Source: Sphingomonas lenta (GTDB lineage: Bacteria > Pseudomonadota > Alphaproteobacteria > Sphingomonadales > Sphingomonadaceae). Taken from it: a DNA stretch of 64,000 bases. Where the stretch lies: the NCBI RefSeq assembly GCF_002288825.1, contig NZ_NSLI01000002.1, forward strand, positions 744,001-808,000. Reading direction: 5' to 3'. Shown here piece by piece: positions 16,974-24,954 of this stretch (position 1 is its first letter; every line of letters starts with the position of its first letter). A program made the translations under genes and the position numbers. The notes under the pieces are model-generated. The model did no database searches, was not told the DNA's origin, and was given only the letters and a program-made list of their open reading frames with translations.

Positions 16974-17897
16974 ATGGGTGCAGGACACGACCACGGAGCA
17001 GGCGGCCACGCCCACAACCACGCGGCCGGCGCGAACGCGAAGATGCTGGGATGGGCGCTGGCGCTGACCGGCACCTATCTCGTCGCCGAGGTGATCGGCG
17101 CGTTCGTGTTCAACAGCCTCGCGCTGCTGTCCGACGCCGCGCACATGCTGACCGACGTAGCGGCGCTGGTGATCGCGCTGCTCGCCATCCGCATCGGCCA
17201 GCGTGCGGCCGATGATCGGCGGACGTTCGGCTACAAGCGGTTCGAGATATTGGCGGCGGCCTTCAACGCCATGCTCTTGTTCGCGGTCGCGATCTACGTC
17301 GTGGTCGAGGCGGTCCAGCGCTTCCGCGAGCCCGAACCCGTGCAGTCGATCGGCATGTTGATCGTCGCCGCGATAGGGTTGGCGGTGAACCTCATCTCTA
17401 TGCGACTGCTGACCGGGGGCAAGGAGACCAGCCTCAACGTCAAGGGTGCCTATCTGGAGGTGTGGGCCGACATGATCGGCTCGGTCGGCGTCATCATCGG
17501 CGCGCTCGCGATCCGGTTCACCGGATGGACTTGGGTCGATCCCGTGGTGGCGGTGCTGATCGGGCTATGGGTACTCCCGCGGACTTGGGTGTTGCTGCGC
17601 GACACCATCAACGTGCTGCTGGAGGGCGTGCCGGGCGGGATCAAGCTGGCGGAGCTGCGCGCGGCGATCACGGCGACGCCCGGTGTCGCCGGCGTTCACG
17701 ACCTGCATGTCTGGTCGATGACGACCGAAGAGGTGAGCTGCACCGCGCATGTGACGCTGGCCGAGGGAGCGGACTCCGATAGCGTCAGAAAGGCCGTCGC
17801 GGGCACGCTTGATGAGCGGTTCGGGATCGAGCACACCACGATCCAGACCGAGGGGCCGACCGAGGCTTGCGAGGACGACGAGCACCTTCACCCGTGA
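16974..17897 (+). CDS. czcD: CzcD-like CDF cation efflux protein
   Basis: A full-length cation diffusion facilitator, 307 aa from ATG 16974, that exchanges cytoplasmic Zn, Co or Cd for protons. The N-terminus is His-rich (GHDHGAGGHAHNHA). TM2 carries SDAAHMLTDVAALV with the HxxxD metal site and TM5 carries EVWADMIGSVGVI with a D. The C-terminal ferredoxin-like domain is present (VHDLHVWSMTTEEVSCTAHV) and the tail again has acids and His (CEDDEHLHP). It closes the efflux gene group opened by the MerR promoter, although the intervening length means separate promoters are possible. Confidence 0.93.
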   Translation: MGAGHDHGAGGHAHNHAAGANAKMLGWALALTGTYLVAEVIGAFVFNSLALLSDAAHMLTDVAALVIALLAIRIGQRAADDRRTFGYKRFEILAAAFNAMLLFAVAIYVVVEAVQRFREPEPVQSIGMLIVAAIGLAVNLISMRLLTGGKETSLNVKGAYLEVWADMIGSVGVIIGALAIRFTGWTWVDPVVAVLIGLWVLPRTWVLLRDTINVLLEGVPGGIKLAELRAAITATPGVAGVHDLHVWSMTTEEVSCTAHVTLAEGADSDSVRKAVAGTLDERFGIEHTTIQTEGPTEACEDDEHLHP

Positions 17898-17919
17898 GGG
17901 CCGAGGAAGGCGCGACCGG

Positions 17920-18156
17920 TCAACCCTTCCAGCGGCGCTGCCGGCTGGCGAGCCACAACCCGGCACCGGCCTCCGCGGCTCCGAGCGCGGCCGTCAGCAT
18001 CGGGCGGCGTTCGAGCACCTTCATGCTATCGCGCCAGGCGGTCGGGCCGAAGCGCCACAGCGCCGCATGACGCCGGGGTTGAAGCAGGGTGACGATGCCG
18101 TCGCCCACTAATCCGATCGCGAACGCTTCCGTCGCCAGCTTAGCCGCTCTGCTCAT
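17920..18156 (-). CDS. Small membrane protein
   Basis: A 78-aa protein with two amphipathic or hydrophobic stretches (TEAFAIGLVGDGIVTLL and PMLTAALGAAEAGAGLWLAS) and a basic C-terminus. It is convergent with czcD, 23 bp apart. No family is recognised. Coding is plausible from composition and length, but there is no independent proof. Confidence 0.5.
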   Translation of the reverse strand: MSRAAKLATEAFAIGLVGDGIVTLLQPRRHAALWRFGPTAWRDSMKVLERRPMLTAALGAAEAGAGLWLASRQRRWKG

Positions 18157-18263
18157 AAGACCTCGCTATCGGACAACGCCGAGGCGGGTGCCAGGTTCAC
18201 CACCGGCGCACTCCGATCTCAACCGTGAAGATGGAGGCGGTCGCCCGCCCCCATCCCATCGGC

Positions 18264-18443
18264 TTACTTGTGGTTCATGCCGGCATGGTCGGCGTGCTCG
18301 CCGTCCTTGCCCTTGGCATGATCGCAGCAGTCAGCGCCTTCCTTGCAGCACGCCATGTCCGGGCAGCAATCAGCCGCAGCGGCGAACGTGGCGGTGGACA
18401 TGGAGAGCGCGAACGCGGCGGCAACAAGCTTGTAGGTGTTCAT
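18264..18443 (-). CDS. Tiny Cys/His-rich exported metal-binding candidate (59 aa)
   Basis: A very short gene, 59 codons, with a GGAG ribosome site about 9 bases before the ATG at 18443. It encodes a signal peptide (MNTYKLVAAAFALSMSTATF, then AAAA) and a mature peptide of about 35 residues. That peptide contains three Cys pairs (DCCPDM, ACCKEG, DCCDH) and four further His near the C-terminus (GEHADHAGMNHK). Six Cys, in CC doublets, and a His-rich tail are typical of metal-sequestering peptides. It is not a known metallothionein that I can name. It sits between czcD and another Cys-rich exported protein inside the metal island, so periplasmic metal buffering is the best inference. Confidence 0.75.
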   Translation of the reverse strand: MNTYKLVAAAFALSMSTATFAAAADCCPDMACCKEGADCCDHAKGKDGEHADHAGMNHK

Positions 18444-18483
18444 TGGAAATCTCCGTCAAATGGACTGTGAAATCGAGTGTCGA

Positions 18484-18825
18484 TCACGCCATTCGTGGAG
18501 GGGGCGGGTCCGGAGCCCGGCTTGTTCCGTCGAACGGCATGTTCACCGCGGGCCAGGGCACTATCGCCCCATAGCTCGGAACATCGGCATAGGTGACGAC
18601 CTCGCCGCAAGCGGCCATGCACGACATGGCGCAGGCGGCCGGCTGCATCTTCTTAGCCGGAGTATCGTGCGGCTGGTCCGCGCATCCGGGCATCGCCGAG
18701 GCCACCGGGCTGGCCGCCATCGCGGCGGTTTCGCAAAGTGGTCCCAGCCGGACAAACAGCAGCGCGGCCAAGAGCAACGTCGCGAGCGTCCGAAAGCTGA
18801 AAAGAGGAGCCACGCGGACCACCAT
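18484..18825 (-). CDS. Cys-rich exported protein
   Basis: A 113-aa protein with an N-terminal hydrophobic signal (FSFRTLATLLLAALLFVRLG). The mature part has PLCETAA, PGCADQPH and AACAMSCMAACGEV, five to six cysteines with Met residues between, and ends in a proline run (PDPPPPRMA). The Met/Cys composition suggests a periplasmic soft-metal binder. It lies 40 bp upstream of the 59-aa Cys-rich gene in the same direction and may be co-transcribed with it. The family is not firmly recognised. Confidence 0.6.
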   Translation of the reverse strand: MVVRVAPLFSFRTLATLLLAALLFVRLGPLCETAAMAASPVASAMPGCADQPHDTPAKKMQPAACAMSCMAACGEVVTYADVPSYGAIVPWPAVNMPFDGTSRAPDPPPPRMA

Positions 18826-19099
18826 AGACCCGACCTAATATCACAACGCGGCCGGCGCAACGCGTAGCGCAGAAGGCCTCCCTTCGGGGAACAAGGTAAC
18901 AACCAGCCTTCCCGAAAACGACCGATTGCGGGAGGGGTCGAGGCCCTCGCGGTTAGGCCCACGTCGGGCGGCTTTTCGGTTCCCAGAACGCTCGCCCGAA
19001 ACGACGCGATCCGGGCCGTGCATCATTTGGCAGCGGCACGCCTCGATCCTTGAGAGCGGGTGGTGGTCAGAAGCGTTGGGCCGCCTCTATAACGGGCTG

Positions 19100-19861
19100 A
19101 TGGACTACTCTTTGCTCGATATAGAGGATTACGACGGGCCGCCTAATGAGCCGCATCGTAAGTTCGCTGCGCTGGAACAGAAGGCCCGGCGTAACATGAA
19201 CGAGATCATGGAGAACACCCAGTCGGGCGATCTCTCCACCGAGCTGCGCAGCCAATATATGATGCTTATGACATCGGCAGCGAGGGCGCTTGGCGTGCCC
19301 GGTTTAGAGCTGCCGGACGAAAGCGAGTATCGAAACGAATGGGAAGCCTACCAGGCATTCTCAATTCGCATTCGTGGGCTCGTCGCGGAGATCATGCTCA
19401 ACGACACCTTGGTCGCCAAGCCCCATTCTGTTCGACTATCCACCTCGACCAAATCGAAAATCGAGTCTCAGATCATCGTTCTCAGGGGAATGATTGAGGA
19501 CTCCGATATGGAGCCGAAACGCCGCAAGCGTCTGATAGAGCAACTTGATGACTTCTCGGCGGAGCTTAACCGGCCGAGGCTTAACTATGCTGTCGCAATG
19601 TCCGCTATGGCGCTATTTCTCTCCGGGATCCAAGGTACTACATCGACCTTAGCCGACGCTCCAAATGCATACCAGACGGTCGGCACCATCCTAAAGTGGA
19701 TCGGCGCAGACAAAGAGGCGGAGGAGAGAGAACGTGAGCGCCTGACAGCTCCAGCCCCGGCCTTACCCGCGCCGAAGCCGAAACCGAAGCTCCAGCCGAA
19801 AGCTCCGCAGCAATCACCTGGGGACTTCGGTGATGACTTCGACGATGACGTGCCATTCTAG
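19100..19861 (+). CDS. Uncharacterised protein with SSB-like C-terminal tip
   Basis: A 253-aa protein from ATG 19100; no ribosome site is obvious and the upstream open frame is not protein-like. The body is mostly helical and charged. A hydrophobic patch (NYAVAMSAMALFLSGIQG) lies near residue 165, then a charged stretch (KEAEERERERL). A disordered Pro/Lys linker (ALPAPKPKPKLQPKAP) leads to the acidic end GDFGDDFDDDVPF. That end is nearly the tip of bacterial SSB (DFDDDIPF), which docks RecO, RecQ, PriA, ExoI and other proteins. No OB-fold is seen, so it is not SSB itself. GC is lower than in the metal genes. It neighbours a HipA-like operon, so a defence or DNA-metabolism role is possible, but this is inference. 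Confidence 0.7.
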   Translation: MDYSLLDIEDYDGPPNEPHRKFAALEQKARRNMNEIMENTQSGDLSTELRSQYMMLMTSAARALGVPGLELPDESEYRNEWEAYQAFSIRIRGLVAEIMLNDTLVAKPHSVRLSTSTKSKIESQIIVLRGMIEDSDMEPKRRKRLIEQLDDFSAELNRPRLNYAVAMSAMALFLSGIQGTTSTLADAPNAYQTVGTILKWIGADKEAEERERERLTAPAPALPAPKPKPKLQPKAPQQSPGDFGDDFDDDVPF

Positions 19862-19954
19862 AAGCGCGAGCAAGAACAGGTAATTCGGCCTTCTTCGGAG
19901 GTGCTACGGACCTCGCGGTCGAAATCCAAAGGGCGGACGGGCGGCACCAAGAAC

Positions 19955-20878
19955 CTAGGCCGCCCGACGCTCAAACTCTATCAAGTGATCACCAATCTGA
20001 GGAACGGCCGTATAAGGCCGCATGGCGAGATCACGCAGGCGAGCTTGCTCACCAAGTTCGTCGAGCACTTCGAGTACAGTCTCGTACTGTCGCGCGGTGA
20101 TCTGCGGATCATCCCGACTCTGATGCTGGACGATCATCTCGAACCGCCGTTGGGCTCCATAGTGATCCCGAGCCCTGCCCTGCTCCAAGTCCCATATCAG
20201 GCTCTTAACGTGCTCGATTTTGACCTTGGACGGCCTCGCCGGAAGGGTCGCGAAATTGGCAACAAGAACTGACCCTGAGAACGCAATTCGCACCTTCTGT
20301 GCGGGCGTCCGCACCTTGCGACCAACGGCCTGAAACTCCGGACTGAACGCCTGGGCAAGGCCAGGTCGCCGATGCTCAACGTACTCCCTCACCAAGATCG
20401 GCAAGCGATCACCTTTCACCGGTTTGACCGATTCATCCGCGTCCTGACTGGCGCTCGCAGCGGCTCGCGCTGCTAGGTCGGCGTCGAACAAAGAGGAGGT
20501 GTTAGCAAGCCACGCTTCGGCCAACTCGCGCTCCGACCGAGCCTCCCCTATCCGAGCTTCGCCAAGCGATATTCCAGTGAACGGAGGCCGGAATTGCGTC
20601 AGACCTTCCACGCCAACCTTAGCAAGCGTTTCCCGCATCCGCTCGAAAGCGACTTGGATGGCAAGCTGGGCCGTTTCCGCGTCCGCCTCGAAAAGGCAAT
20701 GAAGCCGCCGCCAGGCGTTCGCCTCAGCCAAATGGTGACCAGTTGCGGAGACCGCGACCACACCCACCACGATCCGCTCTGGCGAGTCCGGACGAGGCGA
20801 AAAGAGGATTGGTGCCCAATGTGCACGGAGGTTTTTCGCCCGCGACGGGAAGCGCAAGGCAGGGCTTTTCACCGTCAT
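19955..20878 (-). CDS. Partner protein of HipA-like kinase (DUF3037-like)
   Basis: A 307-aa protein whose N-terminal part (WAPILFSPRPDSPERIVVGVVAV) resembles DUF3037, a domain repeatedly found beside HipA-like kinases. The rest is helical with no membrane segment or signal peptide. Its ATG overlaps the stop of the HipA-like gene by 4 bp, so the two are co-translated. The pairing is the main evidence; the domain match is tentative. It might be an antitoxin or a second subunit of a toxin-antitoxin or defence unit. The coding composition is lower in GC than the metal genes. Confidence 0.6.
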   Translation of the reverse strand: MTVKSPALRFPSRAKNLRAHWAPILFSPRPDSPERIVVGVVAVSATGHHLAEANAWRRLHCLFEADAETAQLAIQVAFERMRETLAKVGVEGLTQFRPPFTGISLGEARIGEARSERELAEAWLANTSSLFDADLAARAAASASQDADESVKPVKGDRLPILVREYVEHRRPGLAQAFSPEFQAVGRKVRTPAQKVRIAFSGSVLVANFATLPARPSKVKIEHVKSLIWDLEQGRARDHYGAQRRFEMIVQHQSRDDPQITARQYETVLEVLDELGEQARLRDLAMRPYTAVPQIGDHLIEFERRAA

Positions 20879-21702
20879 GCCAACATCCCCAAAGCGCGAG
20901 TAGCGAGCCGAGGGACGTGCGGAACACGGTCGGCCAAAAACGCGAGCAACGCTTCTAGGTCTCCCGCACTAAGCAGGTCTGCCACGTAGCTGATGGCCGC
21001 CAATGACGGCAGTTCGGAGGCATTTATGCGATCGCATACGTCTCCTACATCCCTGGCGAGTTCGATCCTCCGTTCATCCGTCAGCATCGGCGTAAACCAG
21101 CCTTGAAGCTTGTTCACGTACTCGGCCGCTGGTTGGAGCGCCTCTGCGCTCCAGTTAGGGCCGGTGAAACCCTGTCCATGATCAATCAACCAGATATCGC
21201 GCTCACCTGCAAAAAGCAGATTTCCTGCATTTCTGTCGACGTTCGCGATCCAACTATCGAACCCGTAAAGCCGGCCCGCATCACTCCATTGAGACAGTCG
21301 CTCGCCGATCAGCGCCTCCGTCGCTGAGGTTCGATCAGCGAGATAAATCTGCCGGACGGATGCCCCGCCGATATCGGCGGAGGCGAACACTAACCCTCCC
21401 TTTTGGTCCGGCAGGCGGCAGCCCGCTCCGATACCTGTATCAGGCTCTGCGACCGCCAGTATAGGCATTGGGATCGGCAGGCCTGCCGCATAAGCCAGCG
21501 TTGCGGCCAGGAGTTCGTTCGCGAGCTCGCGCGGGGGCAAGTCCTTGATGATTGCGAATACCGGGCCATCGGTCAGGTCCACACGTCCGCGGTAGGTCGC
21601 ACTTACGTTATCGACGTTGAACGGGGTAGCTCCTGCCTGAACGGACCCTAGCTGCACGGGCCCGCTGGGCGGCGCACCCGGCGCGACTTCATCGTCTTTC
21701 AA
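20875..21702 (-). CDS. HipA-like kinase
   Basis: A protein kinase-like enzyme of the HipA_2 type, about 275 aa. The start is probably TTG 21702, which has an excellent GGGGAGG ribosome site; the upstream open extension to 21801 is not protein-like. Visible motifs are the ATP-lysine region (VFAIIKDLPPRELANELLAA), the catalytic loop DSWIANVDRNAGNLLF and the metal-binding WLIDHGQGF. HipA proteins phosphorylate translation factors such as GltX to cause growth arrest; this shorter branch, without the N-terminal HipA domain, is less well known. Together with the overlapping downstream gene it may form a toxin-antitoxin or phage-defence pair. Confidence 0.8.
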   Translation of the reverse strand: MKDDEVAPGAPPSGPVQLGSVQAGATPFNVDNVSATYRGRVDLTDGPVFAIIKDLPPRELANELLAATLAYAAGLPIPMPILAVAEPDTGIGAGCRLPDQKGGLVFASADIGGASVRQIYLADRTSATEALIGERLSQWSDAGRLYGFDSWIANVDRNAGNLLFAGERDIWLIDHGQGFTGPNWSAEALQPAAEYVNKLQGWFTPMLTDERRIELARDVGDVCDRINASELPSLAAISYVADLLSAGDLEALLAFLADRVPHVPRLATRALGMLA

Positions 21703-22109
21703 ATTGCCGCCTCCCCACCTTGTCGCCCACGCTATGGAGAGGCGGTCGGCGTCGCAAGGGCGTTTAGGTGTGCAGCGTCGATTGGGCCACTCGCGGTTCA
21801 AACTTCACCAAACGATAGCGGGCCAGACCCCTTCCGGTGTTCGCAATGGATCGGGTCGCCGGCGCTGCTAAACCGACTTCGGTTGCGTCGTCCTGCTCTC
21901 TCACGGGTCCTCGGGTTCGTGGAGCAAGCAATGGCTATGTGGTCACCAGGGGCGCAAACGACGCCTGTGACTCTCACCCGCGAGATACATTCGCGCTGTC
22001 CATCAAGCGCCGGGAAGGCTAGGAAATCCGCGCGTAATCCGGTCACGAACCCTGATAATCCTGGCCTGACCCTCGCGAACGAGAAACGTCCAAATCGGGA
22101 ACATTTCAT

Positions 22110-22135
22110 GGCACACCCTACGCGGCGAGCCGCAG
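22110..22135. repeat. 26-bp direct repeat, right copy (candidate att site)
   Basis: This is the partner of 210-235, identical at 25 of 26 positions and in the same orientation. The match ends abruptly on both sides, as expected for a crossover core. The two copies enclose 21.9 kb that start with tandem integrases and end with HipA-like cargo. Right of this copy the gene content changes to mobilisation functions. Attachment-site function is inferred. Confidence 0.6.
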
Positions 22136-22154
22136 GCTAAGTAACTGTAGGAAA

Positions 22155-22233
22155 TAGCTAATTCCGGTCCCACGGAAAGTGCAGCTTTGTCCCACGCCGT
22201 GGGACCGGGCTAAGCCGTTGATTTGGTTAGCTA
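22155..22233. repeat. Nested inverted repeat, candidate oriT or operator
   Basis: A perfect 12-bp inverted repeat, CCGGTCCCACGG at 22,164-22,175 and CCGTGGGACCGG at 22,197-22,208, encloses 21 bp. The second arm is also half of an inner palindrome, GTCCCACGCCGTGGGAC (22,189-22,205), so the same 8-base half-site occurs three times. A further outer pair, TAGCTAA (22,155-22,161) and TTAGCTA (22,227-22,233), extends the symmetry. The structure lies 139 bp upstream of the relaxosome gene start. Such nested repeats occur at oriT and at relaxosome-protein binding sites; a transcriptional operator is the alternative. Confidence 0.55.
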
Positions 22234-22346
22234 GACGAAGTGCAGGCGCTGAGACGGGCGCTTTACAATCGCCATCCCGTGTTGCTACTATGTTCCGGCC
22301 TTGCGAAGAGCGGCCATGCGCCTCCGGACGAACACGGAGACGTGAA

Positions 22347-22637
22347 GTGTCGTACAAGAAGTACATCACCGTCCGGATGGACGGCACCATGCACGCCGAC
22401 CTCATGGCGCTCGTCAATGAGCGCCAGACGGATGTCGGCAAGCTCATGCGCCAGCTGATCGCGCGCGAGCTTCTGGGGACCAGCGACCGCATCGCGGAAG
22501 CGCTTGACCAGGTGCTCTTCACCGCGATCGCGATGGAGGGTCTGCTCGACCGGCACACCGACCCGAACCTGCGTGGCCAAGTGCTCCAGGTCTGGCGTGA
22601 TCGCCTCGCCGCGGAGGGCCGTCCCCATGCGGCGTGA
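22347..22637 (+). CDS. Ribbon-helix-helix relaxosome accessory protein
   Basis: A 96-aa protein starting at GTG 22347 with GGAG about 7 bases upstream. The N-terminus has the ribbon-helix-helix pattern: a beta strand (YKKYITVRMDG), then two helices (MHADLMALVNERQ and VGKLMRQLIARELL). The C-terminal helical part is specific to mobilisation proteins. It overlaps the start of the traD gene by 11 bp. It probably binds DNA near oriT and helps load the relaxase, possibly also repressing this operon. Confidence 0.7.
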   Translation: MSYKKYITVRMDGTMHADLMALVNERQTDVGKLMRQLIARELLGTSDRIAEALDQVLFTAIAMEGLLDRHTDPNLRGQVLQVWRDRLAAEGRPHAA

Positions 22638-24945
22638 CCTCGTCAACTTCACCCGCGGCAGCCAGCTGATCGGCCATTTCGGCTTCATGTTCGCGGCCGG
22701 CCTGAAGGCGCCCGCGATCTGCGCCGGCATGCTCTTCAGCGGGCTGATCTGGTGGCAGCTGAGCGCCGCGCTCACCGGCCATGAGAGCTATCTGTGCTGG
22801 ATGCGGCTCTACGTCCGCATCTATCTCTGGTTCGAGTTCGACCCGACCCGATCGGTGAACCTGGAGACGGCGTCGGGCGCGCGTCTCATCGTCCCCATAC
22901 AGGCTGCCCCCGGCCACCCGATGATCGTCGCCGCCTGGACGAAGTTCATGGCCGCCGTGCGGGAGGGCGCGCTCGTCGCCAGCATCATCGTCGTACCCGC
23001 GACGATCGCGTTCGCCTGGATCGCCGCTTGGTTCGGCCGGCGCTCGAAGGAGAGCCGTCACGAGCGCGGCGCGACCCTCGCGACGTTGCCTCAGCTTGCG
23101 TCCGAGATCGACGCGCACAACCGGGTCGAGCGGGCCACGGAGTATCGCCGGCTGCTTGGGCCGGGATGGCGACTGGCCTCCCCCGCCGAGCGGCGCGCGG
23201 CCAATCTCTACGAGCCGTATGAACTGGCCGGCGTCTCCTTTCCCTGGCGGCTCGAACAGAGCCACGCCATGCTGATCGGCACCACGGGGACGGGCAAGAC
23301 GGTCGCGCTCCGCGATCTCCTCGCCCAGGTCCGAACGCGCGGGCAACGGGCCGTCATCTTCGACCTGACCGGAGCGTTCATCGAGGCGTTCTTCGAGCCC
23401 GAACGGGACGTGATCCTGAACCCGCTCGACGCCCGATGCCCGCAATGGTCGGTGTTCGAGGATTGCGCCGACGAGGCCGCGTTCACGGCCGCCGCGGATG
23501 CGCTGGTACCGCATGACGGCGGCGGCTCCGAGCAGTTCTGGGTGCTCGCCGCGCGCATGCTCTTCGTGGAGATGTGCCTCAAGCTCGTGGCCGAGGGTCG
23601 GGCCACCAACTCAGCACTTTCGGCTGAGCTGATGACGGCCAGCCTCGCCCATGTTCACAAGCTCATGGAGGGCACCGTCGCCGACCCGCTCACCGCCCCC
23701 GAGGCGGCGCGCATGGCGGAGTCGATCCGGGCCGTGTTCAACGCCAACGCTAAGGCGCTCCGCATGCTGCCCACCACCGGGCCGCGCTTCTCGGTGCGCG
23801 ACTGGATCGACGGCCGGGGTGAGCCCGGGGGGTTCCTGTTCGTGTCCGCCCGCTATGTCGACATGAGCATCGCCTCGCGGCTGCTCACCGTCTGGATGGA
23901 CACCGCCATGAACACGCTCATGGCGGGCCCGCGGACCTCCGACCTCAAGGTCTGGTTCGTCTTCGACGAGCTCGGCGCGCTGCATCGCCTGCCCGCGCTG
24001 GAGAAGGGCCTGCAGACCGCGCGCAACTATGGCGGCGCGATCGTCATGGGCGTCCACGCTTATGCCAAGCTCAAGGAGACCTATGGCGACAACATGGCCA
24101 TGACCCTGGCCGCGCTCGCCCGAACCAAGCTCGTGCTCGCGACCGCCGATCGGGAGTCCGCGACCTGGTGCTCGGACTTCATCGGCCATCGTCAGTATCG
24201 CGAGATGGAGGAGGGCTACAGCTACGGCTACAACAACGCCCGCGACGCCGTGAGCCTCACGCCGCGCCGTCAGATCGAGCCGCTGCTGCTCCCCGATCAG
24301 CTCATGAACCTGCCCCGCCTGCAGGGTTATCTGAAGTTCCCGGACGGCTTCCCCGCCGCGCCGATCCGGCTCGAATACCGTGCGTTCCCGGACCGAGCCG
24401 AGCCTTTTGTCCCGCGTCTGCCTGTGCGTCCGACCGCGCCCGACCAGCGCGGCACCAGCGCTTCGGATACCGAGGATGCAGCGTCCACAAACGGCGCGGC
24501 CGATCAAGGTCCGGGCCCGGCGAACGGCGACCGCACCGAGCTTCGCGTCCGCTCACCGGAAGCGCCCCAGGAAGCCGAGGCCGAGGCGGCGGTCGCGGCT
24601 GACGGAGCGCGGACAGAAGCTGCGCAGCGCGCCGGGGTTCCGGACAGGTTGAATAGTACGTTCGGCCCTCCGCCGGTTCAGCCTCGTCCCGATCGCGTGC
24701 CGCGGACCGGCGCCGAAGGTGCCCCCGATCGGTCGCTTGATCGGCAGGAGACCCAGGGCAATTTCCAGGGCACGCCAAGCGATAACGGGTTCGGTCAGCC
24801 GCCCGTCGGACGGCCCGGAACCGTCGATCCGGCGCGCGGCGTCATCTCGCTCTCGCCAGGCGAGAGTCTTTCCCGGCGAGAGCTGCGGGAAGGCCCTGCG
24901 GCGGGCGATCGCGACGGCCCCGACCAGCATGACCTCGGCCTCTGA
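22627..24945 (+). CDS. traD: TraD-type conjugative coupling ATPase
   Basis: A type IV coupling protein, 772 aa, that brings the relaxase-DNA complex to a type IV secretion channel. The N-terminus has two membrane segments (around residues 30-50 and 105-135). The ATPase has Walker A GTTGTGKT at about residue 218 and Walker B VWFVFDELGALHRLPALEKG at about 442. The C-terminal 150 residues are Pro/Asp/Gly-rich and probably disordered. ATG 22627 overlaps the preceding gene. With the relaxase 9 bp downstream it forms a mobilisation operon; no type IV secretion channel genes are in this window. Confidence 0.92.
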   Translation: MRRDLVNFTRGSQLIGHFGFMFAAGLKAPAICAGMLFSGLIWWQLSAALTGHESYLCWMRLYVRIYLWFEFDPTRSVNLETASGARLIVPIQAAPGHPMIVAAWTKFMAAVREGALVASIIVVPATIAFAWIAAWFGRRSKESRHERGATLATLPQLASEIDAHNRVERATEYRRLLGPGWRLASPAERRAANLYEPYELAGVSFPWRLEQSHAMLIGTTGTGKTVALRDLLAQVRTRGQRAVIFDLTGAFIEAFFEPERDVILNPLDARCPQWSVFEDCADEAAFTAAADALVPHDGGGSEQFWVLAARMLFVEMCLKLVAEGRATNSALSAELMTASLAHVHKLMEGTVADPLTAPEAARMAESIRAVFNANAKALRMLPTTGPRFSVRDWIDGRGEPGGFLFVSARYVDMSIASRLLTVWMDTAMNTLMAGPRTSDLKVWFVFDELGALHRLPALEKGLQTARNYGGAIVMGVHAYAKLKETYGDNMAMTLAALARTKLVLATADRESATWCSDFIGHRQYREMEEGYSYGYNNARDAVSLTPRRQIEPLLLPDQLMNLPRLQGYLKFPDGFPAAPIRLEYRAFPDRAEPFVPRLPVRPTAPDQRGTSASDTEDAASTNGAADQGPGPANGDRTELRVRSPEAPQEAEAEAAVAADGARTEAAQRAGVPDRLNSTFGPPPVQPRPDRVPRTGAEGAPDRSLDRQETQGNFQGTPSDNGFGQPPVGRPGTVDPARGVISLSPGESLSRRELREGPAAGDRDGPDQHDLGL

Positions 24946-24954
24946 GCCGCGGTC

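Larger units (their letters stand above)
21703..22346. other. Intergenic junction between metal island and mobilisation genes
   Basis: About 640 bp with no supported gene. Short frames exist on both strands, but none has a ribosome site and plausible protein sequence. The stretch holds the right copy of the 26-bp direct repeat (22,110-22,135) and, 29 bp later, a nested inverted repeat (22,164-22,208). It then leads into the promoter region of the mobilisation operon. It is therefore likely a recombination junction and a transfer-control region. Confidence 0.6.

Noticed and set aside
21798..22109. A 103-codon minus-strand frame at the island junction
   Set aside because: Basic, Cys/Arg-rich without domain; it ends at the direct repeat and looks like chance openness.
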